64,000 bases of DNA from Symbiotaphrina buchneri (taxonomy: Eukaryota > Ascomycota > Symbiotaphrinales > Symbiotaphrinaceae): the NCBI GenBank assembly GCA_001599915.1, contig BCIG01000014.1:372001-436000 (forward strand), given 5' to 3'. Of this stretch, positions 36,464 through 48,281 are shown piece after piece. Numbering within the stretch: position 1 is the first letter of the stretch; every line of letters begins with the position of its first letter. Both the position numbers and the translations under genes were made by a program. Below the pieces are notes generated by a model. It did no database searches. It saw only the letters and a program-made list of their open reading frames with translations, and had not been told where the DNA came from.

Positions 36464-37733
36464 TCACAACCGTTTTCCAGGGACCAGGATGAACAGGACG
36501 CAGAGTGCTGCTGTGAGGAGAAGCCAAACACCGATCACCATCAGAGCTCGCTTGTTAAGCAGCTGACGGACATAGCGATCCTTGATGCGGTGAAATGACA
36601 TGAAAGTATACTCGCTGCCGCCGACAAGCGCAATTAATGGATCCAAGGCATATTGATGAGAGGCCAACATGTAAACCCCAACTGTAAAGGGTAGGATGAC
36701 CTGATGACATTTGTCAGTGCTATTGAATCGGCTGCATTCATGATGAAGCTTACCCAACATCTAACGTGCCTTGATTTGTCCAGGAAGATGAGGATGAAGG
36801 CAGTCCAGAATCCACCGAACAGAGCAACTAAGCCTGTGATGGCCCTGAGGAGCATGCTTGGCGGCACCAGATTGCCGAGTGCTTTCGAGCGGAGAAACCC
36901 TGGAAAGGCATCCCTTTCCATAGCTTGGAAGACATAGTCTTTGGCTGCATCAAAGACTTCCGGGTCATCACGGCCAGCCTCTTCGATGGCTGCCGTCACC
37001 TCGGTCACAATACCTCTCGGAAGGTTGATTTCCCTCTCAGCGCCAGGTAGGAGGTAAGTGTATAGAATCCTCTCTGCAGACGCTCGAATGTCCGTTCTAT
37101 TGACAGTGTGTCCAGGAGAGTTAGAAGCAGTGCGCGGATTTGAGTTGGTCATGAAACTAGGCCGCGGAGGTCTCTCCAATGAAGAACGTTTTTGTCCGGT
37201 CTGACGGTCATGCGAGCTATCCTTCGACGTTTCGTGGCTGCCGGCGGGTGAAGTACCGCTGTTATTCCTTGTGTTTCGCCCGGTGCCATTACCGTTGTTC
37301 TCGGACCTTAGGAAAGCGGACAGGCGTTGATCTTGTGTTTTTTCGTTTGAGCCGAGATGCATCGACGGACCTTCACCGAAGTTTTCCAGTATGGTCGATG
37401 ACCGCTTGCTGCCTGCTTTTTCAAGATCGGGTGTTTCGACAAGGACAGAACGTCTCAATTCACGGACATAGTGACGGCAGAGGGACATGTGCTGCGCGAC
37501 GTCAAGCCTGGAACGAGGGCTGCTCAGTACGGTTCCTTCACAGATAACAACAAATGTCAAGCGGCTCACCAGAAATCAAGATAGTCCACAGCCCTTTGCT
37601 GATCGCGCATGCAGATGTAGAACGAAAAGAGGTCTACTGGAGGCAGCGTCCTTCGACTCAGGACCTCGAAAAGCGTGGGCAGTCGATTCCGATCGGGATC
37701 GGGCTTTGGAGATGGTGTATCGAACGTTGCCAT
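36464..37733 (-). CDS. rax1: RGS-domain membrane protein of the Rax1 type
   Basis: Family of Rax1 (yeast bud-site selection) and fungal RGS-transmembrane proteins, thought to tune polarity or G-protein signals at the membrane. 384 residues; exons 37733-37570, 37507-36754 and 36700-36464. The divergent RGS domain begins LPTFEVLSRRTLPP-like (here LPTLFEVLSRRTLPPVDLFS), continues YICMRDQQRAVDYLDFW across intron 1 into LDVAQHMSLCRHYVREL, and resumes after a serine/asparagine-rich insert at ASAERILYTYLLPGAER and VFDAAKDYVFQAMERDAFPG. Three membrane helices close the protein: near ITGLVALFGGFWTAFILIFL, ILPFTVGVYMLASHQYALD, and VIGVWLLLTAALCVLFILV. All junctions keep phase. Rax1 type fits better than soluble RGS proteins because of the helices. 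Confidence 0.88.
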
Positions 37734-39559
37734 TTTGTGAGCGAGCACAGAATGCAGTCAATACGCTAGGTGGATCCTCCTTGGAACTGCTCTGGGAAAA
37801 AATGATGATGAAAATGCCGCTGTAGTTCCGGCCCTTCCGGCCCTTCCTGATGATCGCTTTCCCGGCGGAGAAGTTGCGTTGACAAAAGAGACACTGCAAG
37901 AGGGGCGCCGAACAATTGACAATAACCCAGTCTAGATGGCTGTCATGGAGAATATACTCCAGTCCAGTCCAGCTTCTTGAGCGTCGTGTAGCCAGAACAG
38001 GCCAATGCTCATTGAGGTGATCGTGTCGGGCCGACGATGAAGGACGACGTAATTATAACATAAGCCAAAGACAAGCAGGGCTGTCGCGCAGGCCAGGGTG
38101 GATGGAGTTCGTATTCGTACTGACAGCTGGGAAATTACCTCGAGGTTCCAGCTTCGACACGTCCCGAGCTGCAATGGAAGCTTATTGGGCGCCAGAAATA
38201 GCCAGTAGACCTAAAGTGGCATAGGGCGGATCCCCGTGCGTGCACCTCGAAAGACATTCTCTACGACTCCGACTTTCGTGCTCTTTCTTCTTTTCTGCTT
38301 TCTTCAAGCGCCGTCCTCACCAATGCTGCGTTTCTTTGCTACAAACAGACGGCCGCAAGGCTGCCCCGATCATCAGACTCGTTCTGTTATCGGTCCCTGC
38401 AAATGAGAAATTCGGAGTAATCTTCAAACCGTCACCCCTACCCTCTGCTCTGGCAGTTGGTAGGTGGCACTGCCCGCAAGGGCCTGGCGTGATTTCACGT
38501 CTGCAACTGGCATCAGAAACTCAGGGCTGGTCCGGACCTTGCATAGCCCTTCGGGGCGAAGAAGGTCTTGTGATCAGGTTTCCCTTTGGGAGAGCCATTG
38601 CGAAGATCGTGTGTGCGCAAGCATTACACTTAAGTGCAATACGCAGCGTGCTTGTTTCGCCTTGTCCTCAGGTCAAGTCATGGAACAAGCACCATTCGAT
38701 TCCGATTACTCTGGTGAGGACGGCGCTTCAATCCTTTATTTTCAGGTGCGTCTGCTCGTTTGGTATCTTGGACATGCGGCTACTACTAATTATCTCCTAT
38801 TCTTCCTGCCATCATCGATCCTCCATGGTACTCATTTGCGCGGCCGCAATCCGGCTTGCATTATTTGCCCTCCGCTTGATCCAAAATGGTGCCACAGCCT
38901 GTGTAAGCAGCAGTGAGCTCATGCGAGGTGGACAGTAAGAGTTCATCGCTCGCCTGCCCCATCATTGTTTTTCATTTTTCAGATTCGGTTCTCGCTCACT
39001 CCCAGATTTCCATACGACAATCGCTCTTACTTAAAGGCGGTTTTAGGAGCTCTGAGCCGTCTTTATGTCGTGCACACTGCATCTCTCCCTCGAGATTGTA
39101 TTTCAACCTCTATAGATCTACTTAAGTCAATGTTCATTGGGGCTGCGTCCTCTGCAGGCAATATCTTCGATCTGTACTGCAAGTTCAACAATTCATGCCA
39201 CCAGAGTCGGCAGAAAAGTGTCGTTCGCATCAATCTGTGTTAATCCGGCCTTCGTTTGTCAATGAGCATCGTTCACAAACCAGCATGGTGCTTGTACGGG
39301 ATGTAGGAGGCGTACGCCAGCTTCATCCTCATGTCAGGACCAGTAGTGTCAAACGTAGGAGAATCCTGCCCTAGATTGTAGCTCGCTATACTGTAGAGTT
39401 TCGAGTTCCCATGCGTATTACATATCTACATATTGACCTGTGTAGTACTATACACTATAGACCTTCGTCCACAACTCCGTGTTCTCTGGGACGCTTTAAC
39501 GAACTTGGATATTACTCTATCACCTTAAAGCGTAATGGTATCACCATTCTTGAAAAGCA
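37734..39559. other. Mostly gene-free stretch with one doubtful small gene
   Basis: About 1.8 kb between the Rax1-type gene and the end of the zinc-ribbon gene. Several open frames occur but only the spliced model at 38680-39243 is worth recording, and that weakly. No repeat or RNA gene is evident. Confidence 0.5.
38680..39243 (+). CDS. Doubtful small hypothetical protein
   Basis: A two-exon model (38680-38745 and 38983-39243) joins in phase through a GTGCGT donor and a strong TTTTTCAG acceptor. It gives 108 residues starting MEQAPFDSDYSGEDGAS and later RFPYDNRSYLKAVLGALSRLY. A good acceptor (TCCTCAG) lies just before the ATG, so a leader intron is possible. I recognise no family or motif. 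Chance is a real alternative, since the intergenic DNA here is GC-moderate and open frames are frequent. Confidence 0.2.
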
Positions 39560-40276
39560 CTATTTGTACACTGCCGGAGTAACGCCGCCTCCTCCCCCTG
39601 GGGTTGGACCCTGGCCTTGAGCAGGGCCGGGCGGCCCTCCATATGCCTGTAGAGGGTACTGATTTTGACCGGCTGGCTGTACGTCTGGACGGTCCCTGCA
39701 CTACTTCAGAGATGAACATGTATCAGGCACTGTAAGATATACGTACTCCAACGGCTGCTTGAAATTGCAGATGTGGCAAGCGACATCCTAGAGAAGGCTG
39801 TGTGAGATGATCTAAGAGCATTGCGAGGGTAGGACTGCAACGAACCTTATACGGATGCAAAGCAAGTGGTATAACAGGCTGACTGGTTAGAATGGCACAG
39901 ATGAAGACTGGGGGCGGGGTTAATCATCGGTTCTCCACATACAACGAAGCAGAATGTAAACCACGGCCTTTCCAGAGTAATTTAGCACGAATAAATCGAG
40001 CAAGTGCCCTTTGAAGAGAAACCCACCACCGCTTGATACAGTGACCGGAGTAGTTCCCACAATTTAAGCAACGGGCCTGAAAGCAAGGTCCGTTAGAAAA
40101 TATGGTTTGGATGCGCTCCAGCGTCATGTATCTTACAGTCACATTTTCGTATCCTTGGAGAGCAGACTGGAACTCTGAACCGGGTTTAGCATTTGCTGGT
40201 ACCTTCTGATTGTTTATATCAAGAACTTGGTTTCCGACGACTTACCATGGGTGCCCACTGTGAAGAAGAAGGCCAT
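39560..40276 (-). CDS. Small zinc-ribbon protein of a conserved uncharacterised fungal family
   Basis: 117 residues of unknown function, from seven exons: 40276-40246, 40174-40137, 40076-40027, 39967-39943, 39878-39846, 39787-39747 and 39695-39560. Hand splicing gives MAFFFTVGTH, ALQGYENVTARC, then CLNCGNYSGHC, a hydrophobic WPWFTFCFVPVIPL, HPYKDVACHICNFKQPLE and a Pro/Gly/Gln-rich tail ending AVYK. The CxxC pairs (CLNC and CHIC) flanking a short hydrophobic segment match the zinc-ribbon-15 pattern I know from filamentous fungi. All seven exons keep phase. The smallest exon is 25 bases, and the introns take up about half the gene. The cysteine pairs suggest zinc binding; the hydrophobic middle suggests membrane contact. 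Both are inference. Confidence 0.85.
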
Positions 40277-40889
40277 GGCTTGTAACAGTCTTCCTTTTAA
40301 GTAGTGCTACAGAGAAGACAACTGCACGTCGATATTCAAGCTGCGGCTGCTCCTGGTGTCTGCGCGGAGAGGCTGTTTGCTGTTGACGTACGGTACCGTA
40401 TAAATCAGCGCCAAGGCGAGGCTGTGTCGATTTAGAGCTTCGTACGGAGACCACAATAATCGTACCGGCTTGAAAACTCAACATCCGTCATTACTGCCGA
40501 GGCTCAGGCCATGGCCAAGGACATGCTCTAGTAAGGAGACTACCTATGTTTCTGCAACTATATTTCTCTACGGGATGCTTTGTCGCAACTTGGCACTCCT
40601 AGGTAAGGTACGTTGCAGTCGCCAAGGGACTCTGCAATCCGGTTCGGCGACAGGCAGAAGCAATCCTCGCGAAGGGACTTATCAACCAACAGCGAGCTTC
40701 CACGATGGAACAGCTGTGCGACTGCCGCAATCACTGTCAATACACACACATTTAGATGTAAAGTCATCCTCCAAACGGATGATATTTGCGCCGTCGCTGG
40801 CAAGTGCATGGCATCTCCCACAGAGATAGGATGCATGGATATCTGAGGTAACAATCTTCGCAAACCCTCGCGAACCTCCCCGAACCTCT
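40277..40889. other. Intergenic: zinc-ribbon gene promoter and LC8 3' flank
   Basis: About 610 bases between two minus-strand genes. A TAGGTAAGGTACG string at about 40600-40612 belongs to the dispersed TACCTT motif family. A minus-strand frame overlapping LC8 from 41035 downwards is an artefact of reading through its last intron. Confidence 0.55.
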
Positions 40890-41499
40890 CTATTGGGTCT
40901 TGAAAAGGAGAATGGCACAGTGACCCAGGTAGAAGTATATGAAGTGCTTTGTTTCTGCGACCAGTTAGAGAATGTGAAGTCAAGCGGGATCAGCCTCATA
41001 CCATGCGTCACAAAACTGCCAAAGTTACGGCCCACAATGCAATGCCAGGTTGCACCTTTCCGTGAATCAAACTAGTCGGTGTGTCAAGATGTGCAACCAG
41101 GTATGGAGCAGGACATGAAGGATACCTCTTTTTTTATGTATTGCGCGATATCCTACAGGTTGTTAGAGATTGCACGGCGGCCTGGAAGACATGTTTCATA
41201 CATACCTTCTCTATGTTGTATTTAGACATGGCCTCCGTAGCTGCATCACATCAGCCAACAGCGCAGGTAAGGCAGGCTTGTACTCTTACCAACGTCAATG
41301 GCTTCCTGCTGCATATCTTCGCTCTGTATGATCGTCAGCAGCTACAGGAGCAAAGTTGTAGCATGAAGCATACCATGTCCGCGGACTTGACCTGGGCTGT
41401 AAGTGAGCAATATCACACGTCAGCTATTGAAGGAAGCCGTAGGGGCGCTGCAAGGGCATAATACTTACCGTCAAGCTTATCCTTCTTTTCGCTCGCCAT
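40890..41499 (-). CDS. nudG: Dynein light chain LC8
   Basis: Small homodimeric hub of cytoplasmic dynein, needed for nuclear migration in hyphae, and a general dimerisation partner. 94 residues in seven exons: 41499-41469, 41396-41374, 41323-41290, 41240-41206, 41152-41126, 41071-41002 and 40954-40890. Splicing gives [67 protein letters not shown] and [18 protein letters not shown], which is close to the near-invariant LC8 sequence. All junction phases agree. Exons of 23-70 bases separated by introns of about 50-80 bases make it almost invisible to frame-based searches. It is divergent from mrd1 with 328 bases between the starts. Confidence 0.97.
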
Positions 41500-41827
41500 T
41501 ATAGCAGGTAAATGGCAGTTTACTGGTATCTAGGGTCGTAGCAGGCCAGAGAAGTTGAGCTACACTGTTAGAATTCCCGTCGAACAGTTCTGGACGTCGT
41601 GTACTCATAGCATGCTCAGGCACGGAGATGGTGACTTCTACCATGTTGGCGATTTGCGGCCGTGCGCAAACTCCGGCCACTAGGCCACATCAGGGATGGC
41701 GGCGAAGGAAGCAAACTCACCTTAAGATGGGGGCTTCATACTTTTTCCTTTCTGTTCCTACGAGCTATCCGCATCATCCACTGCTATTGAAGGTGTGATT
41801 TGGGAAGCGCCGCACGAAGCCCACCAA
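41500..41827. promoter_or_regulatory. Short bidirectional promoter, LC8 / mrd1
   Basis: 328 bases between two start codons of housekeeping genes. No motif stands out to me beyond CT-rich leader sequence near mrd1. Confidence 0.55.
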
Positions 41828-44680
41828 ATGGAGTCGACGCGAATATTCGTAAAGGGGCTTCCACCCAATTTGAGCGAAGCAGAATTCAAGAGTCATTTTG
41901 CAAAGCAGAATAACATCACAGATGCGAAACTAATATCTCATCGCCGAATTGGCTATGTAGGTTACAAGTCACCAGAAGATGCAGCCAAGGCTGTCAAATA
42001 CTTCAACAAGTCTTTCATGCGCATGTCAAGACTTGCGGTGGAACTTGCCCGACCGGTGAGCATGATCTTCAGCGCGCGAGCTTGCTTCCAATATACTGAT
42101 TCTCGTGTAGATTGGAGATGCCTCTCTTGCTCCAGCACAGCGGTCTCAACCAGGGTTGTCAAAATCTCATGATTCTGGGAGGGCCGCTACAATAAATGGC
42201 ACGGATCAGAAAGGCATCAAGCGGAAGAGAGACGGCTCCGAAAGTCGAACTACCGATCAGAAGCTGGAGGAGTTCTTACAGGTCATGCGGCCTGCCTCCA
42301 AAGCGAAGACCTGGGAAAATGATATCCTTACCCCCAGTGCCGGTCTTGAGCCCTCGGTGGAGACGAGGGGACTGGAAGTGGAGGCTGGAAACGGGAGTGA
42401 CTCTGAATACCAGGTGGTGCAAATGAAGACGAAATCCCGGCCTGAAGCTGCAGCGCCTGCTGTGACCGTTGCTATCCCAGACAACCCAGGGGAAGTACAA
42501 CTGGAAGAGTCCCTCAGAGAGTCAAATGCCACCGATCCTCGCCCACTGGATGGCCAAATCACGGATCATGACCGACCACAGGGAACTGTGAGTTCGGCTC
42601 AGATCGACCAGTCGGATGCCGACTGGTTGCGTTCCAGAACTAGCAGACTTCTTGGTCTCGTTGAGGATTATCCTAATACACCTGTCCCGGTTGTTGGGCA
42701 CCAGATAAGCGGCGAAGGTGAGGAAAAGGAGAAGTCTCCAGAAGTCACGCCTATCATGGAGACAGCTGAAAGCCCAAAACGCGAGGAAGAAGAGTCGGCC
42801 TCAGTTCCTGATCCGGACGAGGCTGCAGAAACAATCAATCAGAGCGCAAGGTTGTTCACCCGCAACCTGCCCTATAGCGTCCGCGAAGAAGACCTGCGAC
42901 AGTACTTCTCTCCCTTTGGCGCGTTGGAAGAGGTGAGCCAAGCATCTCCTACGTGAACAATCTCTTCGCCTCTATGATGAATATCCTGATAGGGACAGCT
43001 TATGCGTAAGCAGATGATGTTTCTAGGGAGAGTATTTTAGTAGATGCATCTCTTTTCTCTGATGGGGCTTGTCTGTTTCATTGATTTCATGGTCGCACGT
43101 TGTGTATGCAGGGCTCATCATGTCATAGGTCCATGTTCCGGTAGATCCCAAGTCCGGGCAAACCAAAGGGTTTGCATACATTCAATATCAGAATGCTTCA
43201 GCAGCGATAGCTGCATATCGAGGCCTCGACGGCAAAGCTTTTCAAGGTCGCCTAATACACGTCCTTCCATCTGCACCTAAAAGGGAGTCGAAACTTGACG
43301 AGCATGCTATATCCAAACTTCCCCTAAAAAAACAGAAACAACTTAAGCGGAAAGCAGAAGCTGCATCTTCGACTTTCAATTGGAATTCGCTGTATATGAA
43401 CGTACGTAGGAGATCATCACGCTACGAGAGCCTTGGCTGACGTTCAGCAGACAGATGCAGTGATGTCCTCGATTTCGGAGCGCCTGGGCATTGCTAAATC
43501 CGATTTGCTTGATCCCACCTCTTCAGATGCGGCAGTGAAACAGGCACACGCAGAAACGCATATTATCCAGGAGACTAAGGCATACTTCGTAGCAAATGGG
43601 GTGAATCTAGATGCTTTCAAGGCGAGAGAAAGGGGCGACACCACGATTTTGGTGAAGAATTTCACGTTTGGTACGCGGGAAGACGAGATCAAAGATCTAT
43701 TTGCAGAATTTGGGGAGATAAGACGTGTGCTCATGCCACCTGCTGGTACGATAGCAATCGTTGAATTCGCCTTCTCCCCGCAAGCACGCGCTGCGTTTGC
43801 GAGTCTAGCATACCGGAAGTTTAAGGATTCCGTGTTGTTCCTCGAAAAAGGACCCAAAGATCTGTTCGCAGCGGCAGTGCCGGCTCAGGCTGATGGAGGA
43901 GTCTCAAGTGTCCCTGCCATCATCGAAGCGAAAACAAGTGTGACTGAGATCTTGCAGCCTGAGGCTGTCGAAGATGTGTCAGATACGAGCACATTATTTG
44001 TGCGGAACCTAAACTTTTCCACTACAAGCAAGCGTTTGACTGAGGCATTCGATGCTCTTGATGGTTTCTTGTCCGCGACGGTGAAAACAAGATTGGATCC
44101 AAAGAAGCCCGGGCAGATCCTCAGCATGGGCTTTGGATTTCTCGAGTTTCGGACGAAGATTCAAGCACAGGCGGCTCTAAAAGCAATGAACGGCTATACT
44201 TTGGACGGACACAAGCTGGAAATCAAGGCCTCGCACAAAGGGCTTGATGCTGCAGAGGAGCGTCGAAAAGAAGACAGGGTCAAGAAAGCCATGGGAAGAA
44301 AGACGAAGATTATCATCAAGAATCTTCCATTCGAAGCTTCCAAGAAGGACGTTCGATCACTCTTCGGTTCTTACGGTCAGCTTCGTTCTGTGCGGGTGCC
44401 TAAAAAATTTGATAGTACGACCCGAGGATTCGCGTTTGCGGATTTCGTCACCACAAAGGAGGCTGAAAACGCCATGGCTGCACTCTCGAGCACCCATTTG
44501 CTCGGCAGGAAGTTAGTCTTGGAATTTGCGGCGGACAATCCCTTAGATGCAGAGGAAGAGATTCAGAAGATGCAGAAGAAAGTTGGCCGGCAGGCGGATA
44601 AAGTAGCCATGCAAAAGCTCACTGGACCTGGGCGGCAGAAGTTCACTGTTGATGCCGGGCAGGAGACAGCCGAGGGCTAG
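41828..44680 (+). CDS. mrd1: Multiple RNA-binding domain protein Mrd1
   Basis: Nucleolar five-RRM protein that binds the 35S pre-rRNA/U3 complex and is needed for cuts that make 18S rRNA. 851 residues; exons 41828-42055, 42111-42932, 43129-43401 and 43448-44680. RRM1 is residues 4-76 (RIFVKGLPPNLSEAEF). A long acidic linker follows. RRM2 starts near 326 (RLFTRNLPYSVREEDLRQYF) and is split by the 196-base intron 2. RRM3 is near 504 (TILVKNFTFGTREDEI), with the usual weak RNP1. RRM4 is near 620 (TLFVRNLNFSTTSKRL, MGFGFLEF), and RRM5 near 725 (KIIIKNLPFEASKKDV, RGFAFADF). The start MESTRIFVKGLPP is the family start. An earlier in-frame methionine-like position is not needed. Confidence 0.96.
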
Positions 44681-46031
44681 ACCTGACCGACATTGATAAT
44701 TGGAGCGATCGACGATGCACGAAGTTACGAATGAAGACTTCATATTTCAAGAGTCCGCTCTGTTTTCTTTCTTCCCTCCTTGCGTTGGCGATGACCGATT
44801 CAGCCTAGATGCTGAGCACTGGGCTAACGACTGTCACGTCCACCTAAGCAAAGGAAATTGGACCAAAGTCATTAGAGGTCTGGCTTCCATTCCATACATT
44901 CCAGCGATATACCCCAATGTTTATATGAATTGCCTCCGCGCCCCCCCCGGTGAATTGCAGACGCCCACCTACAGGCCTGCGAGTGTCGCCATGCATTTAT
45001 TCCGCATCTCTCCAAGACGTGTGATCGTCTTGTCGTTTCTGAACATCATTAGTCTTCTTGCCTTTCAGGGCATCGGTCCCTTAAGCTTCGAAATAGAGTG
45101 CCCTCGCATACGCAGAGAGGGTGGGCGATCGTATTCATCAGGCTACAAGCGCCAGGGGTAAGTAGATCGGCACGAGGATACGTCATGCAGGGTTTGCGCA
45201 GCTGGGCCGAACAGTGCGAACTCTTTTTGTACGGCGTATCATTCGTACTTTGTAGCTCGAGCACTTTTCCGAACGGATTAAGGCGATAAATCTCGTGATG
45301 TTGCGTCGTGTTGAGGACTCGAGGGCATCTGGGCTTGGGAGAAAAGCCCCTTGCGTCGCTTGGGGGGGGGAGGTTGAGGATGGTGCGAGTTTAAGCGCAT
45401 CGTCCATCTGGTCTCCCTCCCTTCCTTGCTCACCTCCTTCGCTCCCTTTCCTGAATTCCTACCCTTACCTTTCCTACATAGAACAAGTGGCACGTGCGAT
45501 GGCCAGCCCAAGATGCCTCCTGGAATGCGTAGTCCGCACCTCTATACCCCGTCTTGCTTGGTCCCAAGTTCCAAACGGGTCGCTCCAAGAGACAGCATTC
45601 CTCTCGTGCTCTTAGGCACTCCCCTCTCCCCCAGTCTGAGAGTCTCAGCTTGCCAGCCCGTCCCTTCTGGGCGCCCACGATGCGTGCTCTGCTAGAGCCT
45701 CCCTGCCATCGTAGCGGGTCGCCCTACACGTCGCCGTCCTTCAAGCGCGTTCGACGAGAGGCGGCGGTCGGTTCTTATAACTAAAGCTCGCTGCTCCTTC
45801 ATTCTCTCCGTTGCTTGGGACATTCTCTCTCTCCGGCAGTCTCTCATTTTTTGGCCCGACAAGCTCCAGTCTGTCATTCTTTGCAGCATTTCTTCTCGCA
45901 TACCACACGTTCTTTTGCACACTACTACGTTCTCTACTATCTCGTATGTTCAGAGCTTAGGATTCTTTGCTCTATCTGTTGGCACCATTGCCATTCTTGA
46001 TCAATCATCAAAGCTATTCTCCACTGAGCCT
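44681..46031. promoter_or_regulatory. abaA upstream region with AbaA-type sites
   Basis: About 1.35 kb without a supportable gene, ending in a CT-rich leader. It holds CATTCY words at 45596-45601, 45800-45805, 45821-45826, 45875-45880 and 45992-45997, plus one reverse copy (GGAATG) at 45522-45527. One BrlA-like site (AAAGGGA, reverse) lies at 45443-45449. Homopolymer runs of C (around 44940) and G (around 45361) also occur. Confidence 0.6.
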
Positions 46032-48114
46032 ATGGAGCATCGTCCGAACTTGAGAATTCTGCCATCGAATGCACCAGCAGCTCCAGTTTCGGCAGCTCCC
46101 CTAGGTGTTGGCATACCAAAAAGGGTATTGCAGGACACATCTGGCAACGTACAACAACATCAACAACATCAACACAACGTCGTGGAGACCCTACGCCCGG
46201 AGTTCCCGAAACCATTGCTCTCTTCGCACTTGGAGAACCCCTATGCCAAGCCGCATCTGCCAATCCTCAATTCTCAGCCGACTGTTGCCCAGCGACTCGA
46301 ACATAAGAGACGGGAGAGAGAGCGGGCTCGGGCTGATGTAGGCAGGAGAGTACCTTACTCTTTCAAAAGAAATGTCCAATATCAGCAATACAGAGCGCGG
46401 CAACGGCGGGATGGGGGCGACGCAGACGATGTGTGGCCGGACATGTTGGAGGATGCTTTCTGTGAGGGTATGTCGACTACACCGCCTAAAAGTTGACCCC
46501 GACTGACCTTCCCAGCATTGACAATGATCAAGCCTATCGGTAGAAGAAAGCTCTCTTGGAATGGCAAGCCTTGCGGACGGAATGAGCTCATCGCTGAATA
46601 CATCTTCAAGAAGACTGGCGTGCGGCGGACGCGGAAACAAGTGTCCAGCCATATCCAGGTCTTAAAAGGTCTCTGTAAAGATGACCCTGAATGTGTGTCC
46701 CAACCGTCCCACTCGGAGCATCCGCGTGTACTGACAACTAGAAGTTATGGCTCTTGTCACGACGAAAGAACCAACAAATGCGTTCGACGAGAACCCATTT
46801 GCGACGGACGAATCTCTGCAAATGTTTGCTGCCGGCCAACTTCCCGTCATGTCATATCCCCCATATCAGTCCGCTGGCGGTGTCCAACACCAGCACTACG
46901 ATAACTTGTTATCACCACCTCAGAGAGTCTTAGGCTCAAACGTCTCTCAGCCACTACCCCACACCATTCAAGCTCTCGACTTCAAAATGTGGGTTCAGCC
47001 GCGCAACCAAGACATCTCTATCGACCAGGCCCACCACATCTACACGACCCTAGAACGTCCACAGCAACTTCCTCAGGTTCACTTGGACGGCATTCGACAC
47101 TGGCGCTCTTCCTTTCCCCGCCTTGCTAATCTACTGCAAGAAGGACCAGTGAACTGTGACGTTGTCTTGCTTGAGGTATCATTGCATCTTATGACCGATT
47201 TTCCGCCCTCCGGTTCCAATCTCGGCATTCATTTCGAGATGACGGCAAGCAATAGTTCAGGGTATGGCAGCTGGGAATGTGTTAACAACATCTATACAAA
47301 TGGAAAATGCGTTGAAAGCCGCATCAGCAATGTTCCTCACGTGGCGAATGAGATGGACGGGACAGCTAAAGTTAGCCCTCCATTTGCTAGTAAATTCTGG
47401 GCAGAGCTTTTCACAGGCTTGACAGAAAAGTGGAGGAGTCAGGAGGATAGTGGGGATGCTCAAGCTCTGCAAGAGGAAGAGGAACGCGCGAGAAGATTTG
47501 TACGCAGCATGTCTGCTGTTCAGGAACTCACCGCATTTCCACACGCAAAGTACGGCAAAGCTTCACCTAACCGGACCGCCTTGGTCCTTTGGAAGTTCCG
47601 CCAGACCCGCCCTGGAGAGAGAGGCACTGCAACCTGGAGGACCGTCGTGCTGCCCCCGTCCATGCCTCGAATCCTGCAGCGATCGCCGCCTTTGAGCCAG
47701 GAGGCGCAGCGGCCTACAATGAATATCTCCACGCCGCTCAACGAGGACATGTCACACCAACTCTCCAGCTACGCGGACAGCTTCGATTCGCAGAACTTCG
47801 GTCTCATCAACACCGCCGCGGAACCTGTCGCGCAGCCGTATTATCCTCCGAATACGAACGCTGCGGTGGTCCAGGAAGGCCCCGACGTGGCATACGACAA
47901 CAATCAGCTCAGCCTCTACCAAGACTCGACTGCCCTCGGGAACTTTGACCACCAACCAAACTACATCCTGTCGACCGATGACGCTCAGCATTACGGCGGA
48001 GCTAGCCAGTGGGGCAACTATTCCTTCGCGGACCCCGGCTTTCAACACGGCGTCCTCGAAGGCGTAGGAGGTGATGGTCGGAACGGCGAGGGGCACGCTT
48101 TGGCATTCCACTAA
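46032..48114 (+). CDS. abaA: TEA/ATTS-domain developmental regulator AbaA
   Basis: Transcription factor of the BrlA-AbaA-WetA conidiation cascade, acting in phialide maturation and binding CATTCY sites. 660 residues; exons 46032-46467, 46516-46692 and 46745-48114. The TEA domain spans about residues 135-197: [14 protein letters not shown], crossing intron 1, then [40 protein letters not shown] and QVLKG. Before it lie a Gln/His run and a basic [10 protein letters not shown] segment. The long C-terminal part is proline- and glutamine-rich with no recognisable domain beyond the region conserved in AbaA proteins ([17 protein letters not shown]). Upstream of MEHRPN the frame is open but has no ATG, which supports this start. 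It is convergent with the DUF155 gene at 167 bases. Confidence 0.95.
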
Positions 48115-48281
48115 TGACTTGACTACGGTAAAGACGGATATAATGATGGAACGGGTCGTTCGGCGTAATTCTGCAGTGTTCTTTCGCTTCTATACCCTCA
48201 CTTCTGGACGTCTTCACCATTCTAGTATGTAGTTGTACGGTATCACGACCGGTTTGGATCAATAAAAATATTTACTCATTA

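Noticed and set aside
37932-38174. 80-codon minus-strand frame starting MQLGTCRSWNLE
   Set aside because: No family resemblance, no supporting splice structure, and length expected by chance.
40558-41035. Cysteine-containing minus-strand frame ([12 protein letters not shown]) resembling a zinc protein
   Set aside because: Its first part is the last two exons of LC8 read through an intron; the rest lies downstream of the LC8 stop.
44940-45370. Runs of C and G upstream of abaA as a possible quadruplex
   Set aside because: Each is a single homopolymer run, not four spaced G-tracts.
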